A stretch of DNA of 64,000 nucleotides from a bacterium. GTDB lineage: Bacteria > Bacillota > Clostridia > Oscillospirales > Acutalibacteraceae. A program made the translations under genes and the position numbers. This document shows positions 39,310 through 48,137 of this stretch, one piece after another. Under the pieces are notes generated by a model. The model ran no database searches and was not told where the DNA came from. It was given only the letters and a program-made list of their open reading frames with translations. Within the stretch, counting starts at the first letter, position 1; each line of letters begins with the position of its first letter. Where the stretch lies: assembly GCA_020625875.1 (NCBI GenBank), contig JAHLAX010000032.1, positions 17,125 to 81,124 of the forward strand, in the 5' to 3' direction.

Positions 39310-41826
39310 ATGAAAACTACCAGACTATTCAGCGTAATACTCGCGGCGTTAATGCTTATATCGGTATTTCCGCTAAGCGCGGGCGCTTACTCAAAGGAGC
39401 AGGCGACGCTCACATTCACAAGCGACGGTATTACCGAGACCGTTTCGGGCTCTGGATATACTATAGACGGAACGTCGCTGACAATCACCTCGGACGGAAC
39501 GTACAGAATAACGGGCTCCTGTACCGAGGGTAAATTAGAGGTCGCTAAGAGCCTGTCAAATGTTACTCTTATTCTTGACAATCTCACACTTTCGAACTCA
39601 GACACAGCCCCGATAATTGTCAAGAAAAGCTCATCCGTACTGATGAAGCTTGTTGGCACAAGTACAATCACCAACAACGAGGAAGCCTCAAAAGAAACTA
39701 CAGACCCCGATAATTTTGAGGGCGCGGCGATAAAGGTCAAGTCGGGCTCGGCGCTCACTATATTCGGCGACGGAACTCTGAACGCTGTCGGCAACGCAAA
39801 GAACGCTATTAAGGGCGGAGCGGAAAGCTCGCTGAAGGTTGACGGCGGAACGATTAAGGCGACAGCCATAAACAACGGTATCGGCTTTGACGGAAGTATT
39901 GTTATAAACGCGGGCTCTTTTGATGTGACCGCGGGCAACGATGGTATCAAATCCGAGCCAGACGAGGGCGACACAGCCTCAGCGGGCACAGTCACAATCA
40001 ACGGAGGCACTTTTAACATAAACTCTCAGGGTGACGGTATTGTCGCGGCTGAAAAGCTCACGATTAACAACGGCGAATTTACTATTAAGACGCTTAACGG
40101 ATATAACAGCTCATCCTTCAATAAAGACACTATGAGCTGCAAGGGCTTAAAGGCTTCGAGCAACAATGTCGCCGACGCCGATAATCCTACAACGTCAATT
40201 GAGATTACAGGCGGTAGTTTCAACCTCAACACAGCTGATGACGCGATTCATTCAGACGGTTATGTAACAATAACAGGCGGCACTTTCAATATATACACAG
40301 GCGATGACGGCGTACACGCCGATGTGACGCTCACTCTCGGCACAGAGAACGGCTACGAGCGCGATCCCGAAATTACAATCAACTCAAGCTACGAGGGCTT
40401 GGAGGGAGCTGTTGTTAATATCTATTCGGGCAAGTATTATGTGATTGCTTCCGATGACGGAATCAACGCCGCGGGCGGAAGCTCAAATGGCTCAGATCCC
40501 GCTCAAGGCGGCAACGACAGCTTTACACCTCCTCAGGGCGGTCAGGGAGGTCCTGGACAAGGCGGACCTGGTCAAGGCGGTCCGGGTCAGGGCGGCTTTA
40601 ATCCCGGTGGACAGCAAAGCTCGGGTAACAGCAACTATTCAATTAACGTCTACGGCGGCAGCATTTATGTCAATTGTTTAGGCGATGGACTCGACTCAAA
40701 CGGCGATTTAAACCTGCTAGGCGGAGATATAACCGTACTCTCAATGCAGAGCGGCGGCGATAACTCGCCTCTTGACGCAGACGGAACAGTTACAATAAAC
40801 GGCGCGACGGTATTCGCCGCGGGCTCCCGAGGAATGGGTGTTAATCTTTCGGCTTCAAGCCAGAGCGCTTATACAAGTTCAAGCTCCTACAACGCTAATA
40901 CAGTGGTTAATGCCACAAGCTCGGGTACAGTTCTCAGAAGCGAAAAGCTCGTCAGAAATATCAATTATCTGCTTTACTCAGAGCCGAACCTCGGCAACTG
41001 CTCGGTTTCAACATCATCGAGCGTAAACAGCTGCAAGTCAAACGCCTTTGCCCACAATTGGGATAACGGCACAACCGAAAACGGCGTGATTACCTATACC
41101 TGTTCTGACTGCAACAAGACAGAGCGCAAGTCAGTCGCGAACTCAGCAACCATAACAGAGTATGTTGAGGAGGAAGCGGCGACAAGCGAGACAACCTCCG
41201 CAACATCTGAAAGCGAGGCGACAAGCGAGACAAACGCCGCCACATCCGAAAGCGCGGCTTCAAGTGAAACGACTCAGACAACAGAACAAACCGAAGGCAA
41301 TCAGACAACAATAAAACTCTCGGCGGCAAAGAAAACTATTTATGTTAACGCTTCCACAACAGTTAAGGCGACTGTTACAAATAAGAAAGGCGCTACGACT
41401 TTTACTTCGAGCGACAATAGCGTCGCCGCGGTGAATTCAAAAGGTAAGGTAACAGCCAAGAAAGCGGGCACTGTCACTATAAAGGCAACAAACAACGGCA
41501 AGACCGCTTCTGTTAAGATAAAGGTTGTAAAGAAAGCTAACACGATAACTGTAAAAGGCAGAACCATAACAGCCAAAGCAAAGCAGAAAACCGCGTTTAA
41601 CGCCTCGAAGATTCTCACGGTAAAAAAGGCTCAGGGCACGGTGGTTTATAAGAAACTGTCGGGTAATTCAAAGATAAGTATAAACGCAAAGACAGGCAAA
41701 CTGACTGTTAAGAAAGGGCTTAAAAAGGGCAAAACCTACTCAGTAAAGATTAGAGTAACCGCCAAAGGAACTAAGGCCTACAAGTCCAAATCAAAAACAG
41801 TAACAGTAAAGATAAAGGTTAAGTAA
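39310..41826 (+). CDS. Large secreted Cthe_2159-type carbohydrate-binding protein with BIG2 and lysine-rich C-terminus
   Basis: The 838-residue protein has a signal peptide (cut near AGA, about residue 26) and a long beta-helix of the Cthe_2159/DUF4353 type (about 30-540, units like VTINGGTFNINSQGDGI and YVTITGGTFNIYTGDDGV). A Gly/Pro/Gln linker (about 400-440, GQGGPGQGG units) interrupts it. A Ser/Thr/Glu-rich linker (about 620-660) leads to a BIG2 Ig-like domain (about 665-745) and a Lys-rich terminal module ending VKIKVK. Cthe_2159 itself is a pectin/cellulose-binding beta-helix. I use the ATG at 39310, with GGAGGT upstream. It has operator site B. Confidence 0.85.
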   Translation: MKTTRLFSVILAALMLISVFPLSAGAYSKEQATLTFTSDGITETVSGSGYTIDGTSLTITSDGTYRITGSCTEGKLEVAKSLSNVTLILDNLTLSNSDTAPIIVKKSSSVLMKLVGTSTITNNEEASKETTDPDNFEGAAIKVKSGSALTIFGDGTLNAVGNAKNAIKGGAESSLKVDGGTIKATAINNGIGFDGSIVINAGSFDVTAGNDGIKSEPDEGDTASAGTVTINGGTFNINSQGDGIVAAEKLTINNGEFTIKTLNGYNSSSFNKDTMSCKGLKASSNNVADADNPTTSIEITGGSFNLNTADDAIHSDGYVTITGGTFNIYTGDDGVHADVTLTLGTENGYERDPEITINSSYEGLEGAVVNIYSGKYYVIASDDGINAAGGSSNGSDPAQGGNDSFTPPQGGQGGPGQGGPGQGGPGQGGFNPGGQQSSGNSNYSINVYGGSIYVNCLGDGLDSNGDLNLLGGDITVLSMQSGGDNSPLDADGTVTINGATVFAAGSRGMGVNLSASSQSAYTSSSSYNANTVVNATSSGTVLRSEKLVRNINYLLYSEPNLGNCSVSTSSSVNSCKSNAFAHNWDNGTTENGVITYTCSDCNKTERKSVANSATITEYVEEEAATSETTSATSESEATSETNAATSESAASSETTQTTEQTEGNQTTIKLSAAKKTIYVNASTTVKATVTNKKGATTFTSSDNSVAAVNSKGKVTAKKAGTVTIKATNNGKTASVKIKVVKKANTITVKGRTITAKAKQKTAFNASKILTVKKAQGTVVYKKLSGNSKISINAKTGKLTVKKGLKKGKTYSVKIRVTAKGTKAYKSKSKTVTVKIKVK

Positions 41827-42002
41827 TTGTCTAACTGACATTTGCATACACACTCCAACAATCGGCATCCGCGCACATCGGGTGCCGATTTTTGTATATA
41901 TGATTTTTACTTGTTTGTTTATAGTTTGTTAGGACGAACATATACGGGGGATAGGGGTTTTTCGAGAGGAACGCACGCGTTTGACGTGGAAAATTAAAAA
42001 AA

Positions 42003-42035
42003 TTCAATAAAACTTCAATAAAACTTTTGTAGAAT
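42003..42035 (+). promoter_or_regulatory. Direct-repeat operator/promoter, site C
   Basis: Two identical copies of TTCAATAAAAC in tandem, then 5 bases, then TAGAAT. This is the most perfect of the four sites and drives the ABC exporter genes. Confidence 0.8.
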
Positions 42036-42068
42036 ACTTCCGTAATTAAATAAGGAGGCGTGTGAACA

Positions 42069-43739
42069 ATGTATTTAGTTAAAAACGCGTTTAAAAGCAT
42101 AACGCGCAACAAGCTCAGAAATATACTTATCGGGATTATTGTTCTGATAATTTCGGTATCGGCTTGTGTAGCTCTTTCAATCCAACAGGCTGCCGAGGTG
42201 GCTAAGGAGGACACTCTGAGCAACCTTAAGGTTACCGCTCAGATTTCGTTTGACAGAAAAAAAGCGATGAATGAAATGATGAATAACAAAGACTCGGATT
42301 CTGACGATGACGACAGCTCCCAAAGGAGCTTTGACCGCGGAAAATTCGATTTTAATGTGCTTCAGGGCTCGTCGCTTACTCTTGATGATTATATGAAATA
42401 TACCAAAGCGCTCACAAAGGACGACGGTTACTATTATTCGGGCGCGGTTTCGCTCGACGCCACGGGTGATTTGTTGCCCTACGGTACAAGCGAGGACGAT
42501 GAAAGCGATTCCTCCAGCGAAAAAACAGCCGACAATTCCCCGAGCGGCAATATGCCCGCTCAGCCGCCTCAGAGGGGCGGCGATAACAGCAGCGGCGGAG
42601 GCTTTGGCGGAATGCCTTTCCAGGTTAACCAGGGTGATTTTTCAATCACTGGCTATTCCTCGAGCGACGCTATGCTCTCTATGTTCGGTGAGGACGGCAG
42701 TTATAAGATAACCGACGGCAGTATGTTTGATTTTTCGTCCGATGATTATGAGTGCGTTATATCAAACGAGCTCGCGACTTATAACAATCTCAAGGTGGGC
42801 GACACGATAAAGCTCGCTAACCCCAAATGCGAAAGCGAAACCTACAAACTGAAGATTGTGGGCATATACACGGATTCGGATTCATCATCCGAAGAAAACA
42901 ACCGCTTCAGGATGAACGACCCCGCTAATAATATCTATATGAACTACAACGCTTTTTCAAAGCTCATAAAAGCTTCTGAAAAGGCGGACAACACAACTAC
43001 CGACAACGACGGCAACAAGACCTCGGCGGCACTCAAGGAAAACCTCGCGTTCACATACACATTCGCGAACACCGACAATTACGAGAAATTCTCCGAGAAG
43101 GTTTATGACCTTGGGCTCAGCGATGATTACAAGGTCAGCTCAAGCGATTTGCAGGCGTACGAAAACAGCCTCACTCCGCTCAACACTCTCAGCAGTACGG
43201 CGATGTGGTTCTTCTTTATTGTGCTCGGTGTAGGCGGAATAATATTAGTTACGCTCAATATATTCAACCTCAGAGAACGCAAATACGAGGTCGGTGTACT
43301 GACGGCAATCGGAATGAAGAAGGCTAAGGTTGCCCTGCAGTTTGTAACGGAGATTTTTATAGTTACATTTATAGCGCTGATTATCGGTACGAGCATAGGC
43401 TCTGCGGTATCTGTGCCCGTCACCAATACCCTGCTCGCCAATCAAATCAGCAGCAGTCAGTCGAGCGACAGCAAAATAAAAGAGAACTTCGGCTTTAACC
43501 CCGACAACGGCGGACCTTCGAGCGATAACGGCGGCGCTCCTCAGATGAAGGGCTTTAAAGACTTTAGCAAGAGCTCAAAAGCGGCTAAGTATGTTGACAG
43601 CGTATCAAGCGCGACAAATCTATTTGTTATTTTAGAGCTTGTATTGGTAGGTCTGTTCCTGACGATAGTGGCGAGCCTCGCGGCGCTTGTTAGCATAATG
43701 AGGTATGAACCGCTTAAGATTCTTTCGAACAGGTCGTAA
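42069..43739 (+). CDS. MacB/FtsX-type ABC transporter permease
   Basis: The 556-residue permease has an N-terminal membrane helix (about 17-38), a large outer domain (about 40-375) with an acidic stretch (DSDSDDDDSS) and a Gly/Pro/Gln-rich insert (GGFGGMPF), then three C-terminal helices (about 378-400, 425-450 and 520-545). This is the type VII (mechanotransmission) layout, in which the transporter does not move substrate through the membrane but drives outer events such as release of lipoproteins or peptides. AGGAGG precedes the ATG. The ATPase gene follows after 13 bases. Confidence 0.9.
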   Translation: MYLVKNAFKSITRNKLRNILIGIIVLIISVSACVALSIQQAAEVAKEDTLSNLKVTAQISFDRKKAMNEMMNNKDSDSDDDDSSQRSFDRGKFDFNVLQGSSLTLDDYMKYTKALTKDDGYYYSGAVSLDATGDLLPYGTSEDDESDSSSEKTADNSPSGNMPAQPPQRGGDNSSGGGFGGMPFQVNQGDFSITGYSSSDAMLSMFGEDGSYKITDGSMFDFSSDDYECVISNELATYNNLKVGDTIKLANPKCESETYKLKIVGIYTDSDSSSEENNRFRMNDPANNIYMNYNAFSKLIKASEKADNTTTDNDGNKTSAALKENLAFTYTFANTDNYEKFSEKVYDLGLSDDYKVSSSDLQAYENSLTPLNTLSSTAMWFFFIVLGVGGIILVTLNIFNLRERKYEVGVLTAIGMKKAKVALQFVTEIFIVTFIALIIGTSIGSAVSVPVTNTLLANQISSSQSSDSKIKENFGFNPDNGGPSSDNGGAPQMKGFKDFSKSSKAAKYVDSVSSATNLFVILELVLVGLFLTIVASLAALVSIMRYEPLKILSNRS

Positions 43740-43752
43740 AGGAGGTGCTGTT

Positions 43753-44412
43753 ATGAGTAAGCTAAAATTAAACAACGTTTCTTACAGATATGAAAAAAGC
43801 TCGACAAACGTTCTTGATAATATATGTATGGACTTTGAGGCGGGCAAGATATACACAATTGTCGGAAAATCAGGCGCTGGCAAGACTACGCTTCTTTCTG
43901 TTCTTTCAAGTCTTGCCAGACCTACAGGCGGCGAAATCCTGCTTGACGACAAGGATGTTTCAAAAATTGACCGCTATAAGTTCAGAAGCAAATATGTCGG
44001 GGTAATCTTTCAGAATTTTAATCTTCTGACGCACCTGACAGCGCTCGAAAACGTGGAGCTCTCTATGGATATTTCGGGCAAAAAGTTCGACAGACCTAAA
44101 AAGGAGATCGCGCTTGAATTACTCGGCAAGGTTGGACTTAACGCCGACGAGGCAAAGCGCAGAGTGTTAAAGCTTTCGGGCGGTCAGCAGCAGAGAGTGG
44201 CAATCGCCAGAGCTCTGTCATATGACCCCGATATAATCCTCGCGGATGAGCCGACAGGCAACCTTGACGGCGAAACACAGAACGAGATTATAAGCATTTT
44301 CAGAATGCTCGCGGATGAGGGCAAATGCGTTATTATAGTGACGCACTCACCTGATGTAGCCGCGGCAAGCGACGTTAAATATGAGCTGAAAAACGGAAAA
44401 AAGAAAACCTGA
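43753..44412 (+). CDS. MacB/LolD-type ABC transporter ATPase
   Basis: The 219-residue ATPase shows Walker A GKSGAGKTT, the Q-loop in VIFQNFNLL, signature LSGGQQQR, Walker B IILADEPTGNLD and the H-loop in VTHSP. I use the ATG at 43753 (GGAGGTG upstream); a longer frame would overlap the permease gene. It pairs with the permease just upstream and with the surface lipoproteins of the module. The natural cargo is unknown. Confidence 0.95.
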   Translation: MSKLKLNNVSYRYEKSSTNVLDNICMDFEAGKIYTIVGKSGAGKTTLLSVLSSLARPTGGEILLDDKDVSKIDRYKFRSKYVGVIFQNFNLLTHLTALENVELSMDISGKKFDRPKKEIALELLGKVGLNADEAKRRVLKLSGGQQQRVAIARALSYDPDIILADEPTGNLDGETQNEIISIFRMLADEGKCVIIVTHSPDVAAASDVKYELKNGKKKT

Positions 44413-44425
44413 TAATATCATCAAA

Positions 44426-44455
44426 ATGGCGCTCGTTTTACGGGCGCTTTTTTGC
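44426..44455 (+). terminator. Terminator after the ABC exporter
   Basis: GGCGCTCG / CGGGCGCT with a T run follows the ATPase gene. Confidence 0.7.
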
Positions 44456-44507
44456 GTTTGTGAAGCTTTTGTGATGGGTTATTGAAACTTCTGATTCTTT
44501 AGGATTT

Positions 44508-44540
44508 TTCAATGTTTCTTCAATACTTCTGCATTATTAT
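44508..44540 (+). promoter_or_regulatory. Direct-repeat operator/promoter, site D
   Basis: TTCAATGTTTC and TTCAATACTTC, then 5 bases, then TATTAT. The core TTCAAT pair and spacing match sites A-C. It drives the VTC-DUF4956-lipoprotein operon. Confidence 0.7.
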
Positions 44541-44572
44541 ACAGACAACATAAGAACACGGAGGTGCTTTAA

Positions 44573-45286
44573 ATGAATAACACGACAGTAGTAATTAACC
44601 CGATTGCGGTAATGAAACGCTACGAGATAAAATATATAATCGCAAAAGAACAGGAGGACTTCCTCAAAGAGAAGTTAAAAGGTCATTTGTATGTTGACGA
44701 ATTCGGCAAGACCTCAATCGCCTCGCTCTACTACGATACACCCGACTATAGGTTTATAAGACTGTCCAACGATAAGCCGATGTTCAAGGAAAAGCTCAGG
44801 CTTCGCTCCTATGGTTTGGCGAACGACCAATCGCCGGTGTTCCTCGAGCTAAAGCGCAAGGCGTACGGGGTGGTCTACAAAAGACGAATCAAGAGCACAA
44901 TCCCCGAGATTGAAGACTATCTGGAAGGCGAAACAGACAGCCTAGGCGAAGGTCAGATAAATATGGAGTTGAGTTATTTTATATCTCAGAACGAGCTGGT
45001 TCCCGCTTGTCTGATAATCTATGACCGAACAGCCTACTACGAGCCGAACGGTGACCTGAGGCTCACAATTGACAACAACCCTCGATTTCGTATGGACGAC
45101 CTCGATTTGAGAGTTTCAATGGACGGCGAACCGCTTTTGCCCGAGGGTTACTCAATACTCGAAGTAAAGGTTCAGGGCGCGATGCCCTTGTGGCTGGCGA
45201 GAATCCTTGATGAGGGGAGAATATATAAAACCAGCTTTTCAAAATACGGAGAAGCATACAAAAGATTGTTGGTAAACAGGAGGTAG
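44573..45286 (+). CDS. VTC-domain (polyphosphate polymerase-like) protein
   Basis: The 237-residue protein is a triphosphate-tunnel-fold enzyme of the VTC family. The yeast VTC4 domain makes polyphosphate from ATP. Visible charged tunnel strands are MKRYEIKYII, SLYYDTPDY, KEKLRLRSYG, VFLELKRKAYGVVYKRR and YSILEVKVQG. It has no signal peptide or membrane helix, so it acts in the cytoplasm, probably beside the DUF4956 membrane protein encoded 4 bases downstream. In many Clostridia VTC, DUF4956 and CotH-type genes cluster together; no CotH gene is seen here. Polyphosphate production has not been shown. Confidence 0.88.
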   Translation: MNNTTVVINPIAVMKRYEIKYIIAKEQEDFLKEKLKGHLYVDEFGKTSIASLYYDTPDYRFIRLSNDKPMFKEKLRLRSYGLANDQSPVFLELKRKAYGVVYKRRIKSTIPEIEDYLEGETDSLGEGQINMELSYFISQNELVPACLIIYDRTAYYEPNGDLRLTIDNNPRFRMDDLDLRVSMDGEPLLPEGYSILEVKVQGAMPLWLARILDEGRIYKTSFSKYGEAYKRLLVNRR

Positions 45287-45290
45287 AACA

Positions 45291-45977
45291 ATGGATATTA
45301 ACACGATTTTCAACACTATATACACTTCATCCGTGACAGCGGAGCAGTTCTTCACAATGGCGGGATTTTCGCTTCTGTTCGGAATACTTTACGCGTTTGT
45401 GATTTCATTCAGAATCCGCTCGACAAAGCGATTCTTTACGGTGACGGCGCTCATACCTTTTGTTGTCGCGGCGGTAATCACATTCGTAAACGGCAACATC
45501 GGAGCGGGTGTCGCGATCGGCGGAGCATTCAGTTTGATTCGCTTTCGCTCGGCTCAGGGCAGCGCGGATGAAATCGCCTCAATTTTCATAGCGATGGGCT
45601 CGGGCATAGCCTTTGGTATGGGATATATAGCCTACGGCGTATTGATTCTCGTGTGCCTGTCGCTGCTGTTCATAGCTTTTTCGGCGTTACCGATTTTTGA
45701 GCACAAGCGGTTTACTCAGGAAAACCTGCTCAGGGTGACAATCCCAGAGTCACTGGAATATCAGGACGTGTTCGACGATGTTTTCAACAAGTATCTTTCA
45801 ACCTGTGAAAACGTCGGAATAAAGACAACGGCTATGGGCTCAATGTTCAGACTCTCATACAAAATCAGAATGAAGGACCAATCGCTCCAAAAAGAATTCG
45901 TAGACGAGCTCAGAACCAAGAACGGCAATCTGGAGATAGCAATCCTGCCGTTCGTTGAAACAGAAAACCAGTTATAG
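45291..45977 (+). CDS. DUF4956 membrane protein
   Basis: The 228-residue protein has four membrane helices (about 22-135), then a cytoplasmic domain of about 95 residues. The family block GAFSLIRFRSAQGSADEIAS is clear. DUF4956 proteins are regular neighbours of VTC-domain proteins, and a membrane partner or product-handling channel role is plausible but unproven. It lies 4 bases after the VTC gene and 12 bases before the next lipoprotein gene, with AGGAGGT ribosome sites, so the three form an operon under site D. Confidence 0.88.
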   Translation: MDINTIFNTIYTSSVTAEQFFTMAGFSLLFGILYAFVISFRIRSTKRFFTVTALIPFVVAAVITFVNGNIGAGVAIGGAFSLIRFRSAQGSADEIASIFIAMGSGIAFGMGYIAYGVLILVCLSLLFIAFSALPIFEHKRFTQENLLRVTIPESLEYQDVFDDVFNKYLSTCENVGIKTTAMGSMFRLSYKIRMKDQSLQKEFVDELRTKNGNLEIAILPFVETENQL

Positions 45978-45989
45978 GAGGTAATCAAA

Positions 45990-47249
45990 ATGAAAAAGAG
46001 ATTTTTGGCGATAATCGCGGCGGCGCTGATAGCTGTAACAGCCGCTTCGTGTTCAACACAAAATACAGAATCAACCGAGGAGACAACCACATCCGCCGTG
46101 CAGACTACGGCGGTCAAGACGACAGCCAAAACAACCGAGAGCGCTGACAGCTCAACCAAGGACGATTTAAAAGCGAACAGCCTCAGCGGAACGCTGACGA
46201 AAGACATCGTGTTCACTGAGCGTGACCTCGAGCAGACAGCCGATTTGACAAACGCGAAAAAATACACCGTAAAAGACGGCGAAGACATTAGTATAACCGC
46301 CGAGGGCGTTTATGTTCTCAGCGGCGAGGCGGAGAATGTCACTATAACCGTGGACGCGGAGGACGAAGCCAAGGTTCAGCTTGTGCTCGACGGCGTGAGT
46401 ATCAATAACTCAGACGCTCCCGCGATTTATGTCAAAAGCGCCGACAAGGTTTTTGTAACAACAGCTTCAGGAAAAGTAAGCAGCCTTTCGGTTACGGGCA
46501 GCTTTACCTCTGACGGCGACACAAACACAGACGCGGTAATCTTCTCAAAGGATGACCTTGTGCTCAACGGCAAGGGAACGCTTAAAATATCCTCTACCGC
46601 CAACGGTATAACAAGCAAGGACGACCTTAAAGTCACGGGCGGTACGATTAACATAACCTCAACCGCTGACGCTGTTGAAGCGAATGATTCAATAGCGATC
46701 GCTGACGGTAAGATTACTATAAACTCACAAAAGGACGGATTGCATTCTGAAAACGAAGACGACAACTCGCTCGGCTATATCTATATCTGCGGCGGTACTC
46801 TCAACATCAACGCCTCCGCGGACGGAGTTCAGGGTACAACCACAACTCAGATTGACGGCGGTACGCTCAATATCACCGCTGCAGAGGGTATCGAGAGCAC
46901 CTATGTAAAGATTAACGGCGGTACTATAAAGATTTCCGCGAGTGATGACGGCATCAACGGCTCGAGTAAATCCGACTCGGTCAGTACAAAGGTTGAAATC
47001 AACGACGGCAATATCACCATTGATATGGGACAGGGCGACACAGACGGAATCGATTCCAACGGCGACCTCAGCATCAACGGCGGCAAGATTACCGTTAACG
47101 CTCAGTCACCCTTCGATTATGACGGCAATTGCGAGAAAAACGGCGGCACAATCATAGTCAACGGCGAAGAAACCGATACCATCACAAATCAGATGATGGG
47201 CGGCGGTCAGGGAGGCGGTCCCAATGGTATGCGCGGCGGAATGCAATAG
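45990..47249 (+). CDS. Cthe_2159-type carbohydrate-binding lipoprotein
   Basis: The 419-residue protein has a lipobox (TAASC, Cys about 21), a Thr/Ser-rich linker, a Cthe_2159/DUF4353-type beta-helix (about 60-400, units like LKVTGGTINITSTADAV and TQIDGGTLNITAAEGI) and a Gly/Met/Gln-rich end (GGGQGGGPNGMRGGMQ). It is a smaller relative of the protein encoded at 39310, but membrane-anchored by lipid instead of the lysine-rich module. It is the third gene of the VTC operon. Confidence 0.85.
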   Translation: MKKRFLAIIAAALIAVTAASCSTQNTESTEETTTSAVQTTAVKTTAKTTESADSSTKDDLKANSLSGTLTKDIVFTERDLEQTADLTNAKKYTVKDGEDISITAEGVYVLSGEAENVTITVDAEDEAKVQLVLDGVSINNSDAPAIYVKSADKVFVTTASGKVSSLSVTGSFTSDGDTNTDAVIFSKDDLVLNGKGTLKISSTANGITSKDDLKVTGGTINITSTADAVEANDSIAIADGKITINSQKDGLHSENEDDNSLGYIYICGGTLNINASADGVQGTTTTQIDGGTLNITAAEGIESTYVKINGGTIKISASDDGINGSSKSDSVSTKVEINDGNITIDMGQGDTDGIDSNGDLSINGGKITVNAQSPFDYDGNCEKNGGTIIVNGEETDTITNQMMGGGQGGGPNGMRGGMQ

Positions 47250-47283
47250 AAAGCTTCACAATTCAGCTAAGGAGGTGTTTAAA

Positions 47284-47289
47284 ATGTAA
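47284..47289 (+). other. Start-stop pair behind a perfect ribosome site
   Basis: AAGGAGGTG lies 6 bases before ATG, which is followed at once by TAA. It is either a relic of a lost gene or a minimal ORF that parks ribosomes between the lipoprotein gene and the PepSY gene. Confidence 0.4.
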
Positions 47290-47369
47290 AACGTGGTTTT
47301 AATACAGACTTTCCAACAAACAGCACTTTTTTAAACAACATTATTAAACAACATAAAAGGAGATAAACA

Positions 47370-47867
47370 ATGAAACGTAAAGCAGTACTCGCGACGGCGA
47401 TGGCGGCAGTTATGACCGCGTCCTCTTTGGGGACAACCGCCCTCGCGACAACAACAGACAACAGCAGCAAGACCGCGGCGTCATCACAATCCTCATCCGC
47501 TCAAAAAACAGAACGTCACGGTCACGGCAAATTCGAAAAGGTAGCTGAGCCTGATAACGCCATAGGCAAGGATAAGGCTAAAGCCGCGGCTCTCAAAGCG
47601 GCAGGTGTAAGCGAGAGCAAGGTCGATAAGGTACGCTCCTTTGTCACCAAGCTCGACGACGGTACGGTGGTTTACAGAGTGAGCTTCAAGTACGGCGAAA
47701 AGTATTACGCCTATAAGATTAACGCCACAACAGGCAAGGTCGCCGAAAAGAAGGTGCAGACCGCCGAGGAGCACGAGGCTTCGAAGAAGGAGCACGGCGG
47801 AAAAGGCGCGCGCGGTATGGGCAAAGGCGAAAAATCAAACAGTTCAACCGAGAGCAAAACTTCATAA
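47370..47867 (+). CDS. Secreted PepSY-domain protein
   Basis: The 165-residue protein has a signal peptide (cut near ALA, about residue 27), a Ser/Thr/Gln linker, a PepSY domain (about 60-130: KDKAKAAALKAAGVSESKV, then VVYRVSFKYGEKYYAYKINA) and a basic Gly/Lys/His-rich tail. PepSY domains are small inhibitors or modulators of secreted peptidases and kinases. It closes the surface module and is followed by a terminator. GGAG precedes the ATG. Confidence 0.85.
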   Translation: MKRKAVLATAMAAVMTASSLGTTALATTTDNSSKTAASSQSSSAQKTERHGHGKFEKVAEPDNAIGKDKAKAAALKAAGVSESKVDKVRSFVTKLDDGTVVYRVSFKYGEKYYAYKINATTGKVAEKKVQTAEEHEASKKEHGGKGARGMGKGEKSNSSTESKTS

Positions 47868-47881
47868 GTGAATAGAATAAA

Positions 47882-47915
47882 GGGGCTGCCTCAAAAGGTT
47901 TTTGAGGCAGTCCCT
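47882..47915 (+). terminator. Terminator after the PepSY gene
   Basis: A near-perfect stem (GGGGCTGCCTCAAAA / TTTTTGAGGCAGTCCC) follows the gene. The right arm and the start of the left arm recur at 48021-48049. Confidence 0.7.
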
Positions 47916-47942
47916 ATTATCACGCTGAGGAGCTTTTTTCTC

Positions 47943-48019
47943 TGTCATTCTGAGGAGCAAAGCGACGAAGAATCTTATATATCAGGCTTTAAGATTCTTC
48001 GCTAACGCTCAGAATGACA
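47943..48019. repeat. 77-bp inverted repeat element inside terminator sequence
   Basis: The arms TGTCATTCTGAG...GAAGAATCTTA and TAAGATTCTTCGC...CTCAGAATGACA pair nearly end to end. It lies between two copies of the terminator-type sequence, as though it had inserted there. No ORF. Confidence 0.6.
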
Positions 48020-48137
48020 GCGGGGCTGGTTTTTGAGGCAGTCCCGTCTTTTCTAACTGAAATTGTATCAAAACCGTTTCTTGACTTAGCTATAAAAAAC
48101 AATTACAATAAAATTACCAAGAAAAGGAGGTAAAACA

